Source of the DNA: Manduca sexta
Taxonomy: Eukaryota > Arthropoda > Insecta > Lepidoptera > Sphingidae
NCBI RefSeq assembly: GCF_014839805.1
Contig: NC_051123.1
Span: 664,727-728,726, forward strand
DNA: 64,000 bases
Reading direction: 5' to 3'
A program made the position numbers and the translations under genes. Of this stretch, positions 10,401-22,500 are shown in pieces. Position 1 is the stretch's first letter; the number at the start of each line of letters is the position of its first letter. The notes under the pieces are model-generated. The model saw only the letters and a list, made by a program, of their open reading frames with translations, did not search any database and was not told where the DNA came from.

Positions 10401-11502
10401 GCGGTAGATTAAACGGTACGAGTACGACTATTGCGCTGAGGACCTGGTTTCGAATTCCAGGTCGGGCCAAATTTAATTGTAACTGGGTTTTTCCATCTTA
10501 AAAATTACTCAGTCGTAACCAGAAGTCGGAAAGTTGGTTGTGTAACGGCGGATTGCCGTCTGGATTATGAGAGTGGGGGAACAGAGAATGCTTGTGTTTT
10601 GCACACACACTTATGCACTATAATATCTCCTGGCATACCTAGTTGATCCCCGTTGAGATTGGCCACCGTGGCTGGAATTTGGCTAGAAGGATTCACTCAT
10701 TCATTGCAGGCTATAGTGTTGTTAATTATACCGAACACCTTTTATAAAAATTTGGTTGCAGGGCGACAGTGGTGGTGGCCTGACTGTAGTAGATGACGAC
10801 GGTGTGATCAGCCAAGTGGGAGTCTCCTCATTCGTCTCTGGAAGCGGTTGCCACACCCCCATTCCTGCAGGTGAGACATGTTTTTACGCCTAAGGATATG
10901 AAGACGGCTTTTCCTAAACATTTCTAAGTTATTGCACCGACATCTAAAAATTAGACAGGCCCACATAACAATACGATTGGCGAGGGTAATTATCTATCGT
11001 CACTCGACACTGTCTGGGCCCCACTTCACTCCCCAACAGGTGCATAATTAATGTAACTGTCAGTTATGCAATCATTGTATGGTAACGAAATTTTATTGTC
11101 ATTTGTGTTGTACGTAAGCATTAAACATCCTGTAACGTAACTCGAAAGAACACTTCAGTGGCCGCGATTGGAATGTCCCTTATTTCATCATAGGCTCGCA
11201 TCCTATCAAGGGATGGATAGACGTTTAGATGAGCTAGTAACACCTCTGCTTAAGCTGTGAGAATAAATGTGTTCTTTCTTTTAGGATTCGTGCGTCCCGG
11301 ACACTACCACGAGTGGTACTTGGAAGTGACCGGCATCAATTTCGATTGGTCACACACAACGCCTGAGCCAGAAACAGAGCCCGATTCCGAATCATCCGAG
11401 TCCGATTCAGAATCAGAATCGGATTCCTCCGAATCCGACTCTTCAGAATCATCGGAATCCGAAGAAGATCCGGAATCTAAACCCGAGCCCGAAGCATTTT
11501 AA
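4449..11502 (+). CDS. Secreted S1 serine protease, elastase/chymotrypsin-like, with acidic Ser/Glu/Asp tail (8 exons)
   Basis: Exons: 4449-4499, 7797-7839, 8255-8411, 9010-9179, 9611-9712, 10189-10334, 10762-10870, 11285-11502. All splice phases agree and give 331 residues. Residues 1-17 form a hydrophobic signal peptide. Cleavage after Arg35 would free the mature N-terminus IVSGWEAE. The triad is His80 (TAAHC), Asp127 (HDIGLL) and Ser226 (GDSGGG). Three cysteine pairs of the S1 fold can be placed (65/81, 194/210, 222/253). Pocket position 189 is Ser (STCQGDSGG), and SSFVSGSGC puts Val at 216, as in elastases, so cleavage after small or hydrophobic residues is likely. From about residue 278 the protein is an acidic tail. 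The general role is extracellular proteolysis, most likely larval digestion; that site is inferred. GDSGGG replaces the usual GDSGGP. Confidence 0.93.
4990..5262 (+). repeat. Dispersed repeat family D
   Basis: This lies in protease intron 1. It opens with GAGACGAGCTTGCCGTTCGC and contains GCTCGCCATCCTGAGACAT. The same 270-290-bp unit occurs at 11574, 23166, 41485, 52790 (truncated) and 57802. No terminal inverted repeats or coding capacity are evident, so the class is undetermined. Confidence 0.8.
5313..5396. repeat. Two adjacent hairpins
   Basis: An imperfect inverted repeat of about 27 bp (ATAAAACAGAAC...GTTCTGTTTTAT, 5313-5371) is followed by a perfect 10-bp hairpin (CCTTCTAATG / CATTAGAAGG, 5373-5396), directly beside the family D copy. 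Confidence 0.7.
5947..6272. mobile_element. MITE family G, Tc1/mariner-like
   Basis: About 30-bp inverted ends (CAGGGTCATTTTGACATTGC...) face each other and are flanked by TA, the target duplication of Tc1/mariner elements. The 326-bp body is non-coding. A second copy lies in an ABCA intron at 46572-46887. Confidence 0.85.
6547..6762 (+). mobile_element. tRNA-derived SINE, family B (5' part)
   Basis: A tRNA-like head (CGGTGACGCAGTTAGGCG, then AGTTCGAATCTC as B box) leads into the family B body (CATCTTAAAAATTACTCAGTC). The copy breaks off at 6762; a fragment with the 3' part lies at 7585-7676. Confidence 0.8.
7003..7186. mobile_element. MITE family H
   Basis: Inverted ends TAACCC..TTATTCATAGACG and CGTCTATGAATAAG..GGGTTA enclose a core (AATATTAGCCAATCACAACG) shared with the longer copy at 19943-20184. 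It is non-coding and sits in protease intron 1. Confidence 0.8.
7585..7676 (+). mobile_element. SINE family B, 3' fragment
   Basis: It has the tail motifs TGTACTATAATGTCTCCTGC and CTCCGTTGAG seen in the full copy at 10397-10695. Confidence 0.65.
7797..7839 (+). CDS. Protease exon 2: activation peptide
   Basis: This 43-bp exon encodes TFGSPLASFPEHLR between TTCCAG and GTATGA. Its phases join exon 1 to the IVSG exon without a frame break. The peptide ends the leader and forms most of the propeptide removed on activation. Confidence 0.8.
8255..8411 (+). CDS. Protease exon 3: activation site and catalytic His
   Basis: It encodes the Arg35-Ile36 activation bond (DSRIVSGWE), the first beta-barrel strands and the catalytic TAAHC (His80) with the Cys65-Cys81 loop. 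The donor is GTAAGG. Confidence 0.95.
9010..9179 (+). CDS. Protease exon 4: catalytic Asp
   Basis: It encodes the middle of the N-terminal barrel and HDIGLLKFER, with the catalytic Asp127. It joins exon 3 through a split Gly. Confidence 0.95.
9611..9712 (+). CDS. Protease exon 5: inter-barrel segment
   Basis: It encodes the stretch ending GHVMTATGWGRTWTG; the TGWG motif is typical of S1 proteases. The donor GTATGG at 9713 was chosen because the phase matches exon 6. Reading on without splicing would stop within 50 codons. Confidence 0.9.
9958..9991. repeat. Perfect 16-bp hairpin
   Basis: The arms AGCCCGCTAATCTTCT (9958-9973) and AGAAGATTAGCGGGCT (9976-9991) are separated by AA. It lies inside protease intron 5. 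Confidence 0.9.
10189..10334 (+). CDS. Protease exon 6: C-terminal barrel up to residue Gln192
   Basis: It encodes SSPENMNWVYLLGV and then the STCQ residues immediately before the catalytic Ser motif, including Ser at pocket position 189. It ends in phase 0. Confidence 0.93.
10397..10695 (+). mobile_element. tRNA-derived SINE, family B (near full length)
   Basis: It lies in protease intron 6. It has the family B head (GGTTTCGAATTCCAGGTCGG as B box), the ATCTTAAAAATTACTCAGTC body, and the tail CACTATAATATCTCCTGGC...GTTGAGATTGGCCACCGTGG. Confidence 0.8.
10762..10870 (+). CDS. Protease exon 7: catalytic Ser
   Basis: It opens with GDSGGGL, the catalytic Ser226, and includes SSFVSGSGC, the 214-220 substrate loop. 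It ends phase 1 in a split Gly, exactly as the upstream Pro-Glu gene must. Confidence 0.95.
11285..11502 (+). CDS. Protease exon 8: C-terminal helix and acidic tail
   Basis: After FVRPGHYHEWYLEV and NFDW the sequence becomes a run of about 46 residues rich in Ser, Glu and Asp with a few Pro-Glu pairs, ending PEPEAF and TAA. The Ser-Glu and Ser-Asp clusters resemble casein-kinase sites of secreted phosphoproteins, but phosphorylation is only a possibility. Confidence 0.95.
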
Positions 11503-11529
11503 TGTGTAGTTTTTTGAACAGCGTAATGA

Positions 11530-11535
11530 ATTAAA
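11530..11535 (+). promoter_or_regulatory. Polyadenylation signal ATTAAA
   Basis: The common variant ATTAAA lies 28 bases after the stop and is followed by T-rich sequence. A short 3' UTR is implied, ending before the repeat at 11574. Confidence 0.55.
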
Positions 11536-11573
11536 ATATTTTATTGTGTAATTGTTAATTTTCATTCAAAAAT

Positions 11574-11853
11574 ACTGGTGGCAGGTCTCTCATATGTGAG
11601 AGTCCACATGGTTAGGTACTACCGCAATGTCTTTCTGCTGTGTGTAGTCACTGTTGTGTTCTGGTTTGAAGAAAATTATAGCCAGTGTAACTACTGGACA
11701 TAATAAGACTTAACATCTCATGTCTCAGGATGGCGAGCGCAGTGGAATACCAAACAATACTTTGTAATTAAAGGTGTTAGATAATGTTTCTACTGTTTAT
11801 GGGCGGTCGTATCGCTTACCATCAGGCGAACAGCAAGCTCGTCTCGTCATTTA
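11574..11853 (-). repeat. Dispersed repeat family D
   Basis: This is the reverse-strand copy of the unit described at 4990, starting 40 bases after the protease poly(A) signal. It may therefore lie just beyond the end of the transcript. Confidence 0.8.
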
Positions 11854-13260
11854 AAGCAATAAAAAAAAACTTCTTTTTTAAGTAAAATTTAAACCCCTCA
11901 TAGAACACAGCTAAACCAGTTGTAAAACCATGAAATTATAGACAACTTCGTTATTGACGCAATCAATATGAAATGAATATGAGGTTTTGAAACATTCATC
12001 CCTAGGGAGGGTAGGAGATAAAAGTTTGATTAAAATTATCGTTTGTGGAGATTGATATATAGGATTTTTTTATATGTATATCAATGTTCCTTGATCGTCA
12101 AATTAGTCTGGCGGCAACGTTATGCTGTGATTAATGATTTTCTTCATTCGAGTTAAAGCCGGGCTTCACTTTTCAGTTTTTAGATTAAATTTGAGTTACC
12201 CATTAAATTTGTGTTCATCAATTTTGGTGATACATTCGTCTGCTATCATGGGTTAGATACAAACTCTACATAGTTAGGTCTCCGCCGGAAGGTATGTGGT
12301 CATCTCATTTTTGAGTCATAAAAAAATTAAGTGAGAATTGGTTTATATTAATATATTGTGACATAGCAGATGAGTAGTCTTCTTAGAAATGCTCGCGTGA
12401 GTATATATGTGATTTAATGATTATGAAGGAAGAAGTTGTTTATTTTTATATACTTTGTTAGAGAGTATGGTACATAATTATAGGCCTAAGGGGCCTTTTA
12501 GTCCACGCACTCGATCCGACGAAATAACAACTGGCTCAAATACCCTCGTTCTTTCTCTATTGTCTACAACCTCAAGCCTGGGTTACATGATCTTTTAATG
12601 TACTTATATTTATAGTGATGATTTAATTTCATCCTGATTCCTCTATCGGTATGTTGTAAAAATCTAGCATGGACTACATGTTCGACCTTTCTACCAAGAA
12701 CATAGCGTGCTTCAACAATTAGCGACAAATCGCTGTGAAATAAAAATAGGCGCATGTCATACGACGTCGTATTGCGGAGGCGGCTGCGCGCATGCGCTAG
12801 AATGTATACCAGCGTAGGATTATTTTTACCCTACTTTAATGAGCTTTCGGGAGTTTGTGTTTTTTTTATGCTTATTTTTGAGTTTTGTCGTATGTTATGA
12901 CTATGTCGCTCCATATGTCCACTTTGATCGATGCCCACTTACTTTCCCTCATATTGTCAAAATACTTTGTAGAATAAAGATTTTAGTTATTACGTAATGT
13001 TTTGATAGATAAGTTTTTGATACTATCAATTACGTCACATAGGTACAAGTTTTTTGTTTTATGACTTATGTCTCGTACAATTAAATTATACTGCTATGAG
13101 TATATTTTTGGGTTCATTATGTTACTTGTTTCATTTCAATATACGTACAAAAATTGATAAATAGTTAATGATAACCCCAAAAACTACACAAAATAATCCG
13201 TCAGCCCACGATTAATCAATAAACGTCAAAAAATCCTCCACGTAATCCGGGAATTTATAA
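11854..13260. other. Intergenic, no gene seen
   Basis: AT-rich sequence between the protease and the ABCA promoter region. No supported ORF and no clear repeat copy. A short GC-rich patch lies at about 12765-12795. Confidence 0.5.
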
Positions 13261-13261
13261 T

Positions 13262-13495
13262 AATCTGGCAACACCGCCGCGCAATTGGCGCGCGCGCGAA
13301 ACGTTCCCTCAAATCAACATGGCGAGCGCTCCGGGAGCGCGCCTCGCATCCATTTAAACCGCCGGAAAACCTACCGAAAACCGTTCGCACAGCTCGGTAC
13401 TATCAAACGTGTAACCAGTTCCGTGGAAAAATGTTATAGTGTCCGTTTAAACGGTGTGTGGATTTTTCCCGTGTCAGTGAGTTATTGTTTGTTGC
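13262..13495 (+). promoter_or_regulatory. CpG-rich putative promoter and 5' UTR of the ABCA gene
   Basis: The block is dense in CG dinucleotides (for example CCGCCGCGCAATTGGCGCGC at about 13271-13291) inside otherwise AT-rich DNA. It runs into the ATG at 13496. A TATA-like TTTATAATAA lies at about 13254. The transcription start is not determined. Confidence 0.5.
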
Positions 13496-13566
13496 ATGAG
13501 TGGAACTGATGGGGTGGGCGTGCGGGACGATGGACGCGATTCACCGGCTAGCACCGAGCAGCTAAC
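13496..13566 (+). CDS. ABCA exon 1 (predicted): N-terminus, residues 1-24
   Basis: The ATG opens [20 protein letters not shown] and ends in phase 2 (AC) at the donor GTGGGT. The next recognised exon (43215) needs exactly two bases to read in frame, and together they encode a hydrophilic cytosolic N-terminus. The CpG-rich setting supports a first exon. The 29.6-kb distance makes this an inference; the alternative is translation from Met47 at 43282 with an untranslated first exon elsewhere. Confidence 0.55.
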
Positions 13567-16500
13567 GTGGGTATCGAATAAAGACCATTCCAAATTCAAA
13601 TTTCAAATTTTAAATATTTCTTTTCAGCCAGTTTATTTAAAATCTTTTTGAATCATGCAAAGAGGTTGGAAACGTTTTTCGTTTAACCCATGTTGCCCTC
13701 GTGTCGTAATGGAGGGAGACAGTTGGTTATGGCTAGGGTGGGGGATTGGCCCACCGCACCCTTTGTAATGACACTTGTAATTTATGGGCTCTGTTTGCGT
13801 AATTTGCACGTAAAAGAACAAACAACTCTATGCGAGTGGACAATGCCGGTACATACTTTATATAGGAATACACTTTTTGCAAAGTATAGGTTGGTTGAAT
13901 GTTTTAATATTTAATTTGTTTTTCATAGTCTCTGTGTAGCATGTGAAACAGTTTCAATATTAAGACTTTAAAATAGATTTCCCAAAAATGTAGACCTCAA
14001 TATGACACGCTACGAGTGGCGTAGCGAGTATGCTACGAAGCTGCTACGTATAAGAAATTACACATTCGATTCCAAGCAGGATAAATATCTTTTAATCATA
14101 ACTCAGGTTTACATACGTTATTGTTGTTCATAATTTATACATTCCTGTTTCTTAAATAGGAAATGACTTACAAATCCGAGTGTGGGATTAGCTAATGAGC
14201 ATTTCCGCCTATAATGGGTCTAGTTAACATAATATTCCGTATCTCCAAAGTAAAATTGTAATTCGCCAAAAATCTTTTGTTACATTCGTAATAATTGTAA
14301 CCTCTGAAAAGCCTTAAGTAATGAAATAAGCAATAAAACTTGGCGATTCAAACTGTAATTACATTTTTGGCCAAACAGATGGCAAAACTTGGGTCCAACT
14401 GGCACAAATGTATTTTTGATGGATCCAATGATATTGCAATCGGAGAAAGATCCTTTGGAATATTGTAAAATGAATTTCGCGATGCCTTCCAAGCATTTTA
14501 GGGTTAAATGTAGCTTTGACTATACTATAAAGTCTTCCATGGCAATCAAATTTAATAAAAACTTGGCATAGCTATTTTCCAAATTACGTCGAAAAAAAAT
14601 TTTGTTTGTATAAAGCATATTATTTAAAGGTCTTATTGGTGGAGTTATGAACAGACATTTCAATTTTACTTATTTTTATTAGTATTGTCAACGTCAAAGG
14701 GTATACAAGAAAACGCACACTGCCGTTTAAGCAAAGACACGCACGGGACCAGAGCTCTCTCTAAACGTTTGATACAACATTCACAAGTCTTTGTTTTACA
14801 AAATCATCTTTCTTGATCTTACTTAAATAAAATATAGCAGTGGTGAAGGGTAGATACAATCCGATTCCTACCGGCTTCCTTTTATGTAGAGTTTATGGAG
14901 AATCTAATTATCATTAAAACGATTTGTAGACCGCATTTATACATATTAGTACCTATATGTTGTACGGGGTACCTTTTCGGAAAATTTCACCTTTCGCCAT
15001 TGAAATATAGTAGATCTCTTTTTGACATTATGTCTGGTGGGTATTACGCTTTGTTTATTTTTACCGCCAAGCAACAGTACGTATGTAAACACCGGTAGTG
15101 AAGTGAAATATTTTTAAAAAGAATCGGATACGACATATGTACACGGTGCTATAAATATTAAATATTTTACTTTTATTAATACAATTTATTTTATTGCTTA
15201 CCTATATTATAAAAGGGAAGCCGGTAGGAATATGGTTATATAAACCCTTCGGTACTGGTAAATACTGTTTTATTACAAGTACCATAGCAGCCAGCAATGG
15301 CGGAAAATGATATTTTCTTAAAGGGATATACATAAATGCGGGCTGCAATTGTTCTAATGATAATAAGATTTTACATAAATTGCAAAAGGGAAGCCGGCAG
15401 GTATCGACTTATATACTGTTGCTTAACCAGGGTAATTACTTATTGTACGACATATTTTCATTTACCTACATATCAATAATAGTTTAATTACGAAGTGATT
15501 GCAGAGATTAATAAAAAATATAAAGAATTTTAAGTATTGTTACCTTTGAAAAACTTTCACTGTATTAGAAACCAAGGCATTATTCAATAATTATGGCATA
15601 ATTTCCAAGTGCTTCTCCAGATTTAGTAAATTCAATTGAGTACTGTAATTTTCTAAATCTTTTTGCATTATTATAAATACTACTTTAGTGTACTACTGTG
15701 CCATTACCTGTGTACAGCGGCTTTGCGCGGGCCGTAGGCTATCACTTTGCTAGAAAAATACTTAATAAACATTCTATTAACATATTTAATAGCGGCTTCC
15801 AACAAACGTTTTTAATGTTTAGGCTTTAAGCTTTATTAAACCCGCGTGAACAAATTAAATCAAAGTTTTGCAAGGATGTGGCATAACAATGCGGCGCGAA
15901 GGTCCGTTTCGTTTAATTGTGATTGGTCGAAAAGCCAACGCGTGAGTCACGTGTCAGTCTCTCGACCAATCACAGTGAAGCGACGCGGACTCTCGTGTTG
16001 TTTTTTGTAACGTTCTAATAAGGCCGCTTTCCTGTTTTTCAAGACAAAATAATCTGTAACTCAATTAAGAACTTGGTCTCCGTGTGAGAAATATCATTTT
16101 GTGCAGCGTTTCTGCGTTTACTTAGATAACAAATAAATACCTAAATATATGTATCACAATTTTTGTTTTTCAATATGCGTAGAGAATTTAGTTAGAACAC
16201 AGAAAAAACGCAAACAAATGTACTATATTTGGACTTAGTTAGGTTATATAAAAATGATTTATTTTTGACAGCACATAATTTATTTTAATCGAACGAGTTA
16301 AATTAGTGACGCCATGACAATTAACCATATGTCAGGTATTATTTTCAATTAAATTATAAATGCGTAAGTAATTTATATCGATAATGTCCCCTCGGCACCC
16401 CTCATACGAATTACTATTAGCTGTATGATTCATTAAAAGGTTTTTAATTTAGATTCATAATAAATTAATACGTAACTCTTTTGTGAGTGTTTGGAATAAT

Positions 16501-19500
16501 AGTTTACTTCTGCTGCTAAGCTAAACATGTTTGGAATTACTATGGCTTTGTTTATTTACGCCAAGCAACGTCAAGCGTTTGGTGATTAATGTAATTAATA
16601 AGTACGAAATTTAACATGTCACGTAAGGTTGACTATCACAATTCAAGATCATGTAGAGCGTTGTAATTTGCAGGACTGTGAAGCGTTACTGCTCTATAAT
16701 AGGAAATTTGTATACGTACGGATAGCGACCAACGTACACAAGATGTTAAAACCGGCCATAGTTGCCTATTTAATGTATGGCGTTCCGGGATCAGCCTGTG
16801 TATATCAGGTTCCAACAAGCCGGCATAATTGTGGCAACTGCCGATGCGTAATCATCTCTCGTCAGTCGACATTCTATTGGAACCTACTTCAATTACCATC
16901 AGGTGCAGTGGGTTATTTTGCTGTGACCTCAAAAAAAAATAAGTTCACAATAGCTTTAACTAAAGTTATGTTATGTTAAACTATTCAAAAAAAGGTGTAA
17001 GTGTGTCACGCTCCGGGAACATCCTGTATAAATTCCATTTCAAACACGCTGGCATAATAGGGGACCGGCCTATGCTTGATTTTGTACATTATTCTACATG
17101 TAATGGCTTTTAATACGAAAAAGAAGCACGTCTGCGAAAACAGCATAAAAATTGGTTAAAAAATGAGCGAGTAATTCATATTTAAAATATTGTAACGTGC
17201 AGAAGTCGGGAAGGTTGTGGGGATATCGCTTCATCCTTTTCTTTCGCACGCGTCGTAATTCCCGATGACGGCACATGTGGATATTTTGTCTCTTTTCTGT
17301 TTCTTGTTAACTACCCTTTCCACCGAAATTCAAAGACTTGTAACTTGTTGATTTTTTACCGGATTTTAATAATTCCTTTTGTGTTATAATTTATACAACG
17401 TAAATATTTGATAATAGTAAAGAACAAAAATGAGTCCGGTACCCTATTGTCTTAACCACGAGGTACATCTCTCCTCAGTCCACACCCTTTGCCCTACTTT
17501 GCTTACCATTAAGCGACATGGGGTGACTTTATCATGCTCGTAAAAAATAGAGCATTTACCTTCAATCAAGCCAGCTTGTCTGCCATTCACATCTAAAAAA
17601 TACCAGAATATTGTGAAGGCGCCTAATCACTGTTTATGGCATCCATAGCATCACGCCTTTTCCATTCTTTGGGATAAGCAGAGTTGTAACAAACGCTTTT
17701 CAGCTATGTTAGGTTCTATATAACAAAAGGCAAAACTATTGCTATTCACTCAGTCACAATTCAACACTCCACTACCGCGCTGAGGTCCAGGGTCTGAATG
17801 CCGGTTTGGGGTAAAAATATTTGTGACTAGGATTTCCATCTAAAAAAATACTCACTCGGAGTTTAGAGGTTATCGGTGTGATACCCCCGTGCTTCAAAAA
17901 ACACGTAAAGCCGTTGGTCCTGCGCATGATTTCTTTCTGATCATGTCAGATTGCCGTCTCTCTGGACTACGACTGAAGGAACAGACAGCTGTGTATTGCG
18001 GACGAATTAACACTATAATATGTCTTGCGTATAATATACCTGGCTGAACTCTGTTGAGATTGACCACCGTGGCCGATTTCGGAATTGGATTAATTGGTAA
18101 AAACCCAACATTATCTGATCCGGGTACCAAATTTGAGGCAGCACGGCAGTCGTCTTACATGTATAGATAATATTTCTCATATAATTTTATAATGTATAAG
18201 GTAAGAATTAATAAACCATTCACAATGTACGTTTGGCCGCAAGCCAGCCCGGCCACGACGTCATGGTTGCCTAAAAATCCATAATATTGTGTAACCCGCT
18301 TACGTGTCGTGTTTGGATGCTTTGGGCTCTATTAGGATATTTACTAGTAGAGTTATCATTTAAGGCCCATTATTCTATTTTATATTCTATCCTGTTATTT
18401 CGGAATGTTCGAAAATATCGAAAAAATTACATTGAAAAATACAGGAAGTGTGAGGGTTACAATAATTACCGGCTTACAGCTTTCGAGTATTAGCGTGCCC
18501 CCAAAAAAGTCATAAAAAGGCCTGGTTGTATAATGTTTTATTATATCTCAGAAGTGTAACATTTCGGGATCCAATTCGATATTACAAATTAAATTTTGTT
18601 ATGTTTGCCAATACTGTTTTGTCTGATGGTGATGACTCAAGATAGCAATATGTTTATTTTTGTCAAATGTATAAATTTATTCGTATATGCGTATCGTGGT
18701 TTGCAGTGCCGAAGAACCCATATACCCCGATTCCTGCCTGCTTCTCTAGGTAGAATCTAATTATCATCAGAACGATTTGAAGCCCGCATTCATGCTCATT
18801 AATACCTATATGTTGGATACACGCTCCGAAAATTTCACCTTTAGCCACTGCGGTCAATTATTTATATTAAAAAAAAAACAAGTCGAATTGATAACCTCCT
18901 CCTTTTTTTGAAGTCGGTTAAAAACAAAGCAAAACATTCTTCAGTTTAAGTTATTGCATAGTCATCAACATTTACTAATTCAACGGCTAAGGCATTACGT
19001 GCTATCCGCAATCCAGGCAAGCGGCATAAAACCTTAATCTAGCCATTTGTAGTCTGAAACTTGTTAACGGTTATCAAATTTTAGTTTGGAAATGCTGTGG
19101 GTATCGATAATATGCATAGATTGGTTTTCAATTATTTATTATATATAAATGAAAAACCAATGGTAGTATATTAAGCGACCGTTTTTACAAACAATGTATT
19201 TAGCTTCAATTGCGTGAAAAAAATCATAAAAATAAAGCGAAATTTGTGATAAAAGAAATGTCATATTGTATAAAAAAATAAAAAGAAAATGAAAATCATG
19301 AATCTATAGATGACTTTGTTTATTTTGCACCTGTCGATAGGTTTTACGTTGCTTCCTTTGTTTTTAAATTTCTTAACGTAGCAAAAACATTACTTATATT
19401 CCAGGCCTACTTAATCCCGTAATTACAATTCCATGCCTAAAGATAATTAGTATGATTGTTAAGCTGAAGCTACATTTACGTATAATGGTATTAATTATAG

Positions 19501-22500
19501 CATTAACCAAGACATAGCTTGTGTGTAGCCGCGACTTCTAATTTGACAAGGATAATGACCGAACGTAATTGTTAACTGCTATGTAATTATCTCAAACGAT
19601 ACTCCATAAGGGGAGACAAGATGGCTTTCTCCGTGTCATTTCCATGTTTTATGTTTATTCTATTTTATTTTATTATTAGGCAAAAAAACGTTACAACAAA
19701 ATATAACAACATAAATTAGCTAATGTAACAACCACAAACATTTTCCTAATGTTATGAATATTATAAATACATAATAGCTATGTTTAAAATATGTTTTCTA
19801 TAATCATACTATGTGATCTGATTTAGCTTATTTATGTTGTTTTGTAGTAACATTACCGATGTTGGCATCTTTACTAAGGCCCTGGACACCACTTATCATC
19901 AAATGCAAGTTACCATACCTATGGAAAAATTAAGCAATATTCTAACCCTCTTATTCATAGACGTTATTTATCTAAGGACGGAGCATTGCTGTGATAACAA
20001 GTCTGTTTCTCAGCTTTATTTAACTATCAGCCAACTAGATTCAAGTTGAATCTCAATATTAGCCAATCACAACGGCCCTATGTCTACGCACTGCGAAGGC
20101 TGCCATGCCGTCAGCAATGACAAACAGACTTGTTATCACAGCAAAGATAGAGCTTAGATAAATAACGTCTATGAATAAGGGTAACCCTTATACAATGTCT
20201 TAACGAACATTGACATTCATAACCCCATAACAACCAATATAAACATCAAAGTTTTAATCACTGCTGTGCCGGCAATAAAAATTACGCAACTATGTAAAAA
20301 TTACGTCACAGCCGAGGTCTGAAGGACTTCGATCGTAAATCGTCTAGCACTCTGTGCCTGTCTGGCAACCTTGAATAGAGAACCCTTCAAAGCTCTTATT
20401 AGGCTCTCGAATTTCATTTATATTTTGGACAGCGCTCAATCGTAAATTTTTTGTGAATGAAAATAAATCTACAGAGTAAATGTTGTTATTTAAAAATACA
20501 GTCATATTATATATTTTTCATAGCAACTGTAGTTGAATACTAGGTTTGCTCGCGGCTTGGCTCGCGGAAAGGCCTTTCTCAGTACAAAATTTCCTAAAAA
20601 ACTGTAGAAATTCTTAATGCCTAAGTCGCCAGGGCCATCTTTAAAAAAAATACTGATTAAAACAATTCCGTTATATTCCAAAGGAACAAATTACTGGGAT
20701 AAAGAGGAGCATTTGTGTTAAACAATATATTAGTCTTAAAACCGCGATAGGCTCCATAAAATAGTTTTATTTCAAAGTCTAACATTCGCCTCGACTGCCT
20801 GATTCGCTTTGAATGCCTCGGTGGCGTAGTTGTATTGCATGTCCGGTACAATAGCGCTCTGAGGTCCTGGGTTCGAATCCCGGGTCGGGCAAAGTGATAT
20901 TTGTTTTTTTCTGCTCAGTATCAGCCCGCAGTCTGGAATTTGTGCCCGATATGGCGATAGTCTCGCCCCCTATCACATCATGGGACAGAACATACTTGGC
21001 GAAAAGTGGGTGCCCTAGTTGCGCCTGTGCATACCCCTTCGGGGATAAAATGCGTGATGTTATGTATGTCTAACATTCGCGTAAACATAAAGCGATAAAA
21101 AAATTTCACACAAAAAAAATGAACCTAACGCGTAAAGGTAATTTGAAGTTTTGAGTTTGTTACAAAGCCATCTTGACTACAGCCACTAGTTTTTAACTGT
21201 TTCAGGGCAGTGTCGCTTAACATGAGGCTAGCGGCTTTGGAATATGCGGTTATGCAAAAGTCAGTATGTAGGGAAAATGTATGGGTTGGGCCATCGAGGT
21301 TATTGGAAGCCATGCTACCACACCCTGTTTGCAACGATCGATTCTGACGCCTTGGTGTAACTCTACACGATTTTTGCCCCTTCAGTATACATGAATATAA
21401 AATATGTGTTGTTTGTCAGTTTGGCCATGCTTGGCGCAAAAGCGGTATGTCAGGGAAACCTTATTTCAGGATAATCGAAGTTTTCTAAATATAGTTTTAT
21501 TGTAAAACTTAGATAGAGAAACTCTTGAAATCTTTAAACAAGATACAATTATTTAGGTAAGTTCATTGGATAGGTATTTCTTTAAGCTATTTGACGACAT
21601 AAAAATCAAGATTTATATTTTTTGAGATACGTTTTTCAGCTTAGCACGGTAGAGTTGTTTATATTAAATACAATACCGGTGTACTTGTTACTATTTGTTA
21701 GGTGCAAAGAGAACTTGATGCCGGCCGCTTGCGTGAATGATCTACCCTCTAATATCTAACAGTTTATAACGTACAAAAAATGTTAAAATCATTCATTGTT
21801 ACATGATAGAGTATTCTAAAATTATCGAAGTATTTTGAATTCTTCCACGTCTGAAGCTACTGCAATATACCTATATATATCGGATATAATTTGAGTTAGT
21901 TTTTACGACTGGTTTGGCGTCGGCGAATCAATTTGAATAACATTTTTGGTATAACATGTTTTAGAATATATCACTGAACATAAAAAGTCTTACTTATAAA
22001 CTTGTTTTAGCGTTAAGTGGTGGTTACGAATTGTTTAAATAACTGTCAAAAACATCACCGGTTCCTAGTTTAAACCTTATTAAGGAGCAAGATGGCGGGT
22101 TTTAACTTACAGCTGATCGAGTAAATTTGTGTTTTAACTAAGCATAGCTTTGTGATTTCTTTTATAAGTAAGACTAATAATATGCATAAATGCAGTCTAC
22201 AAGATCCTTCTAATAATAACTAGATTCTACATAAATGAAAGCCGGCAGCAATCGGATTATATGGACCCTCGTCACTGAAATCTAGTCTGTCTTTTCGGAT
22301 CACATTGATGGACTCGTGGTGTAATTAATTTGTTTATTATTCCACGTCTAGGAAGTTGGCTAGCTTCCATAATGTACAATTGCTAATAAATTTAATTAAA
22401 ATATTAGTTCTTTTATCTTTAAAACCGTTAGACGTAGCAAAGAGCACAAAAAAAAATTAGAGGAAGAGATAAAATGAAATCAGCCCAAAATTATTCTAAA

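Noticed and set aside
13285..13509. 74-codon plus-strand ORF over the CpG-rich block
   Set aside because: It has no protein-like features and its frame does not lead to exon 2. The overlapping ATG at 13496 fits the splice phase.
16629..16979. 116-codon plus-strand ORF
   Set aside because: Most of it is the reverse of repeat family C, and the same peptide fragments recur at 63221 and other copies.
20814..20900. tRNA gene suggested by good A and B boxes
   Set aside because: The same head occurs on several dispersed copies followed by a fixed body, so it is a SINE head. No intact cloverleaf was found.
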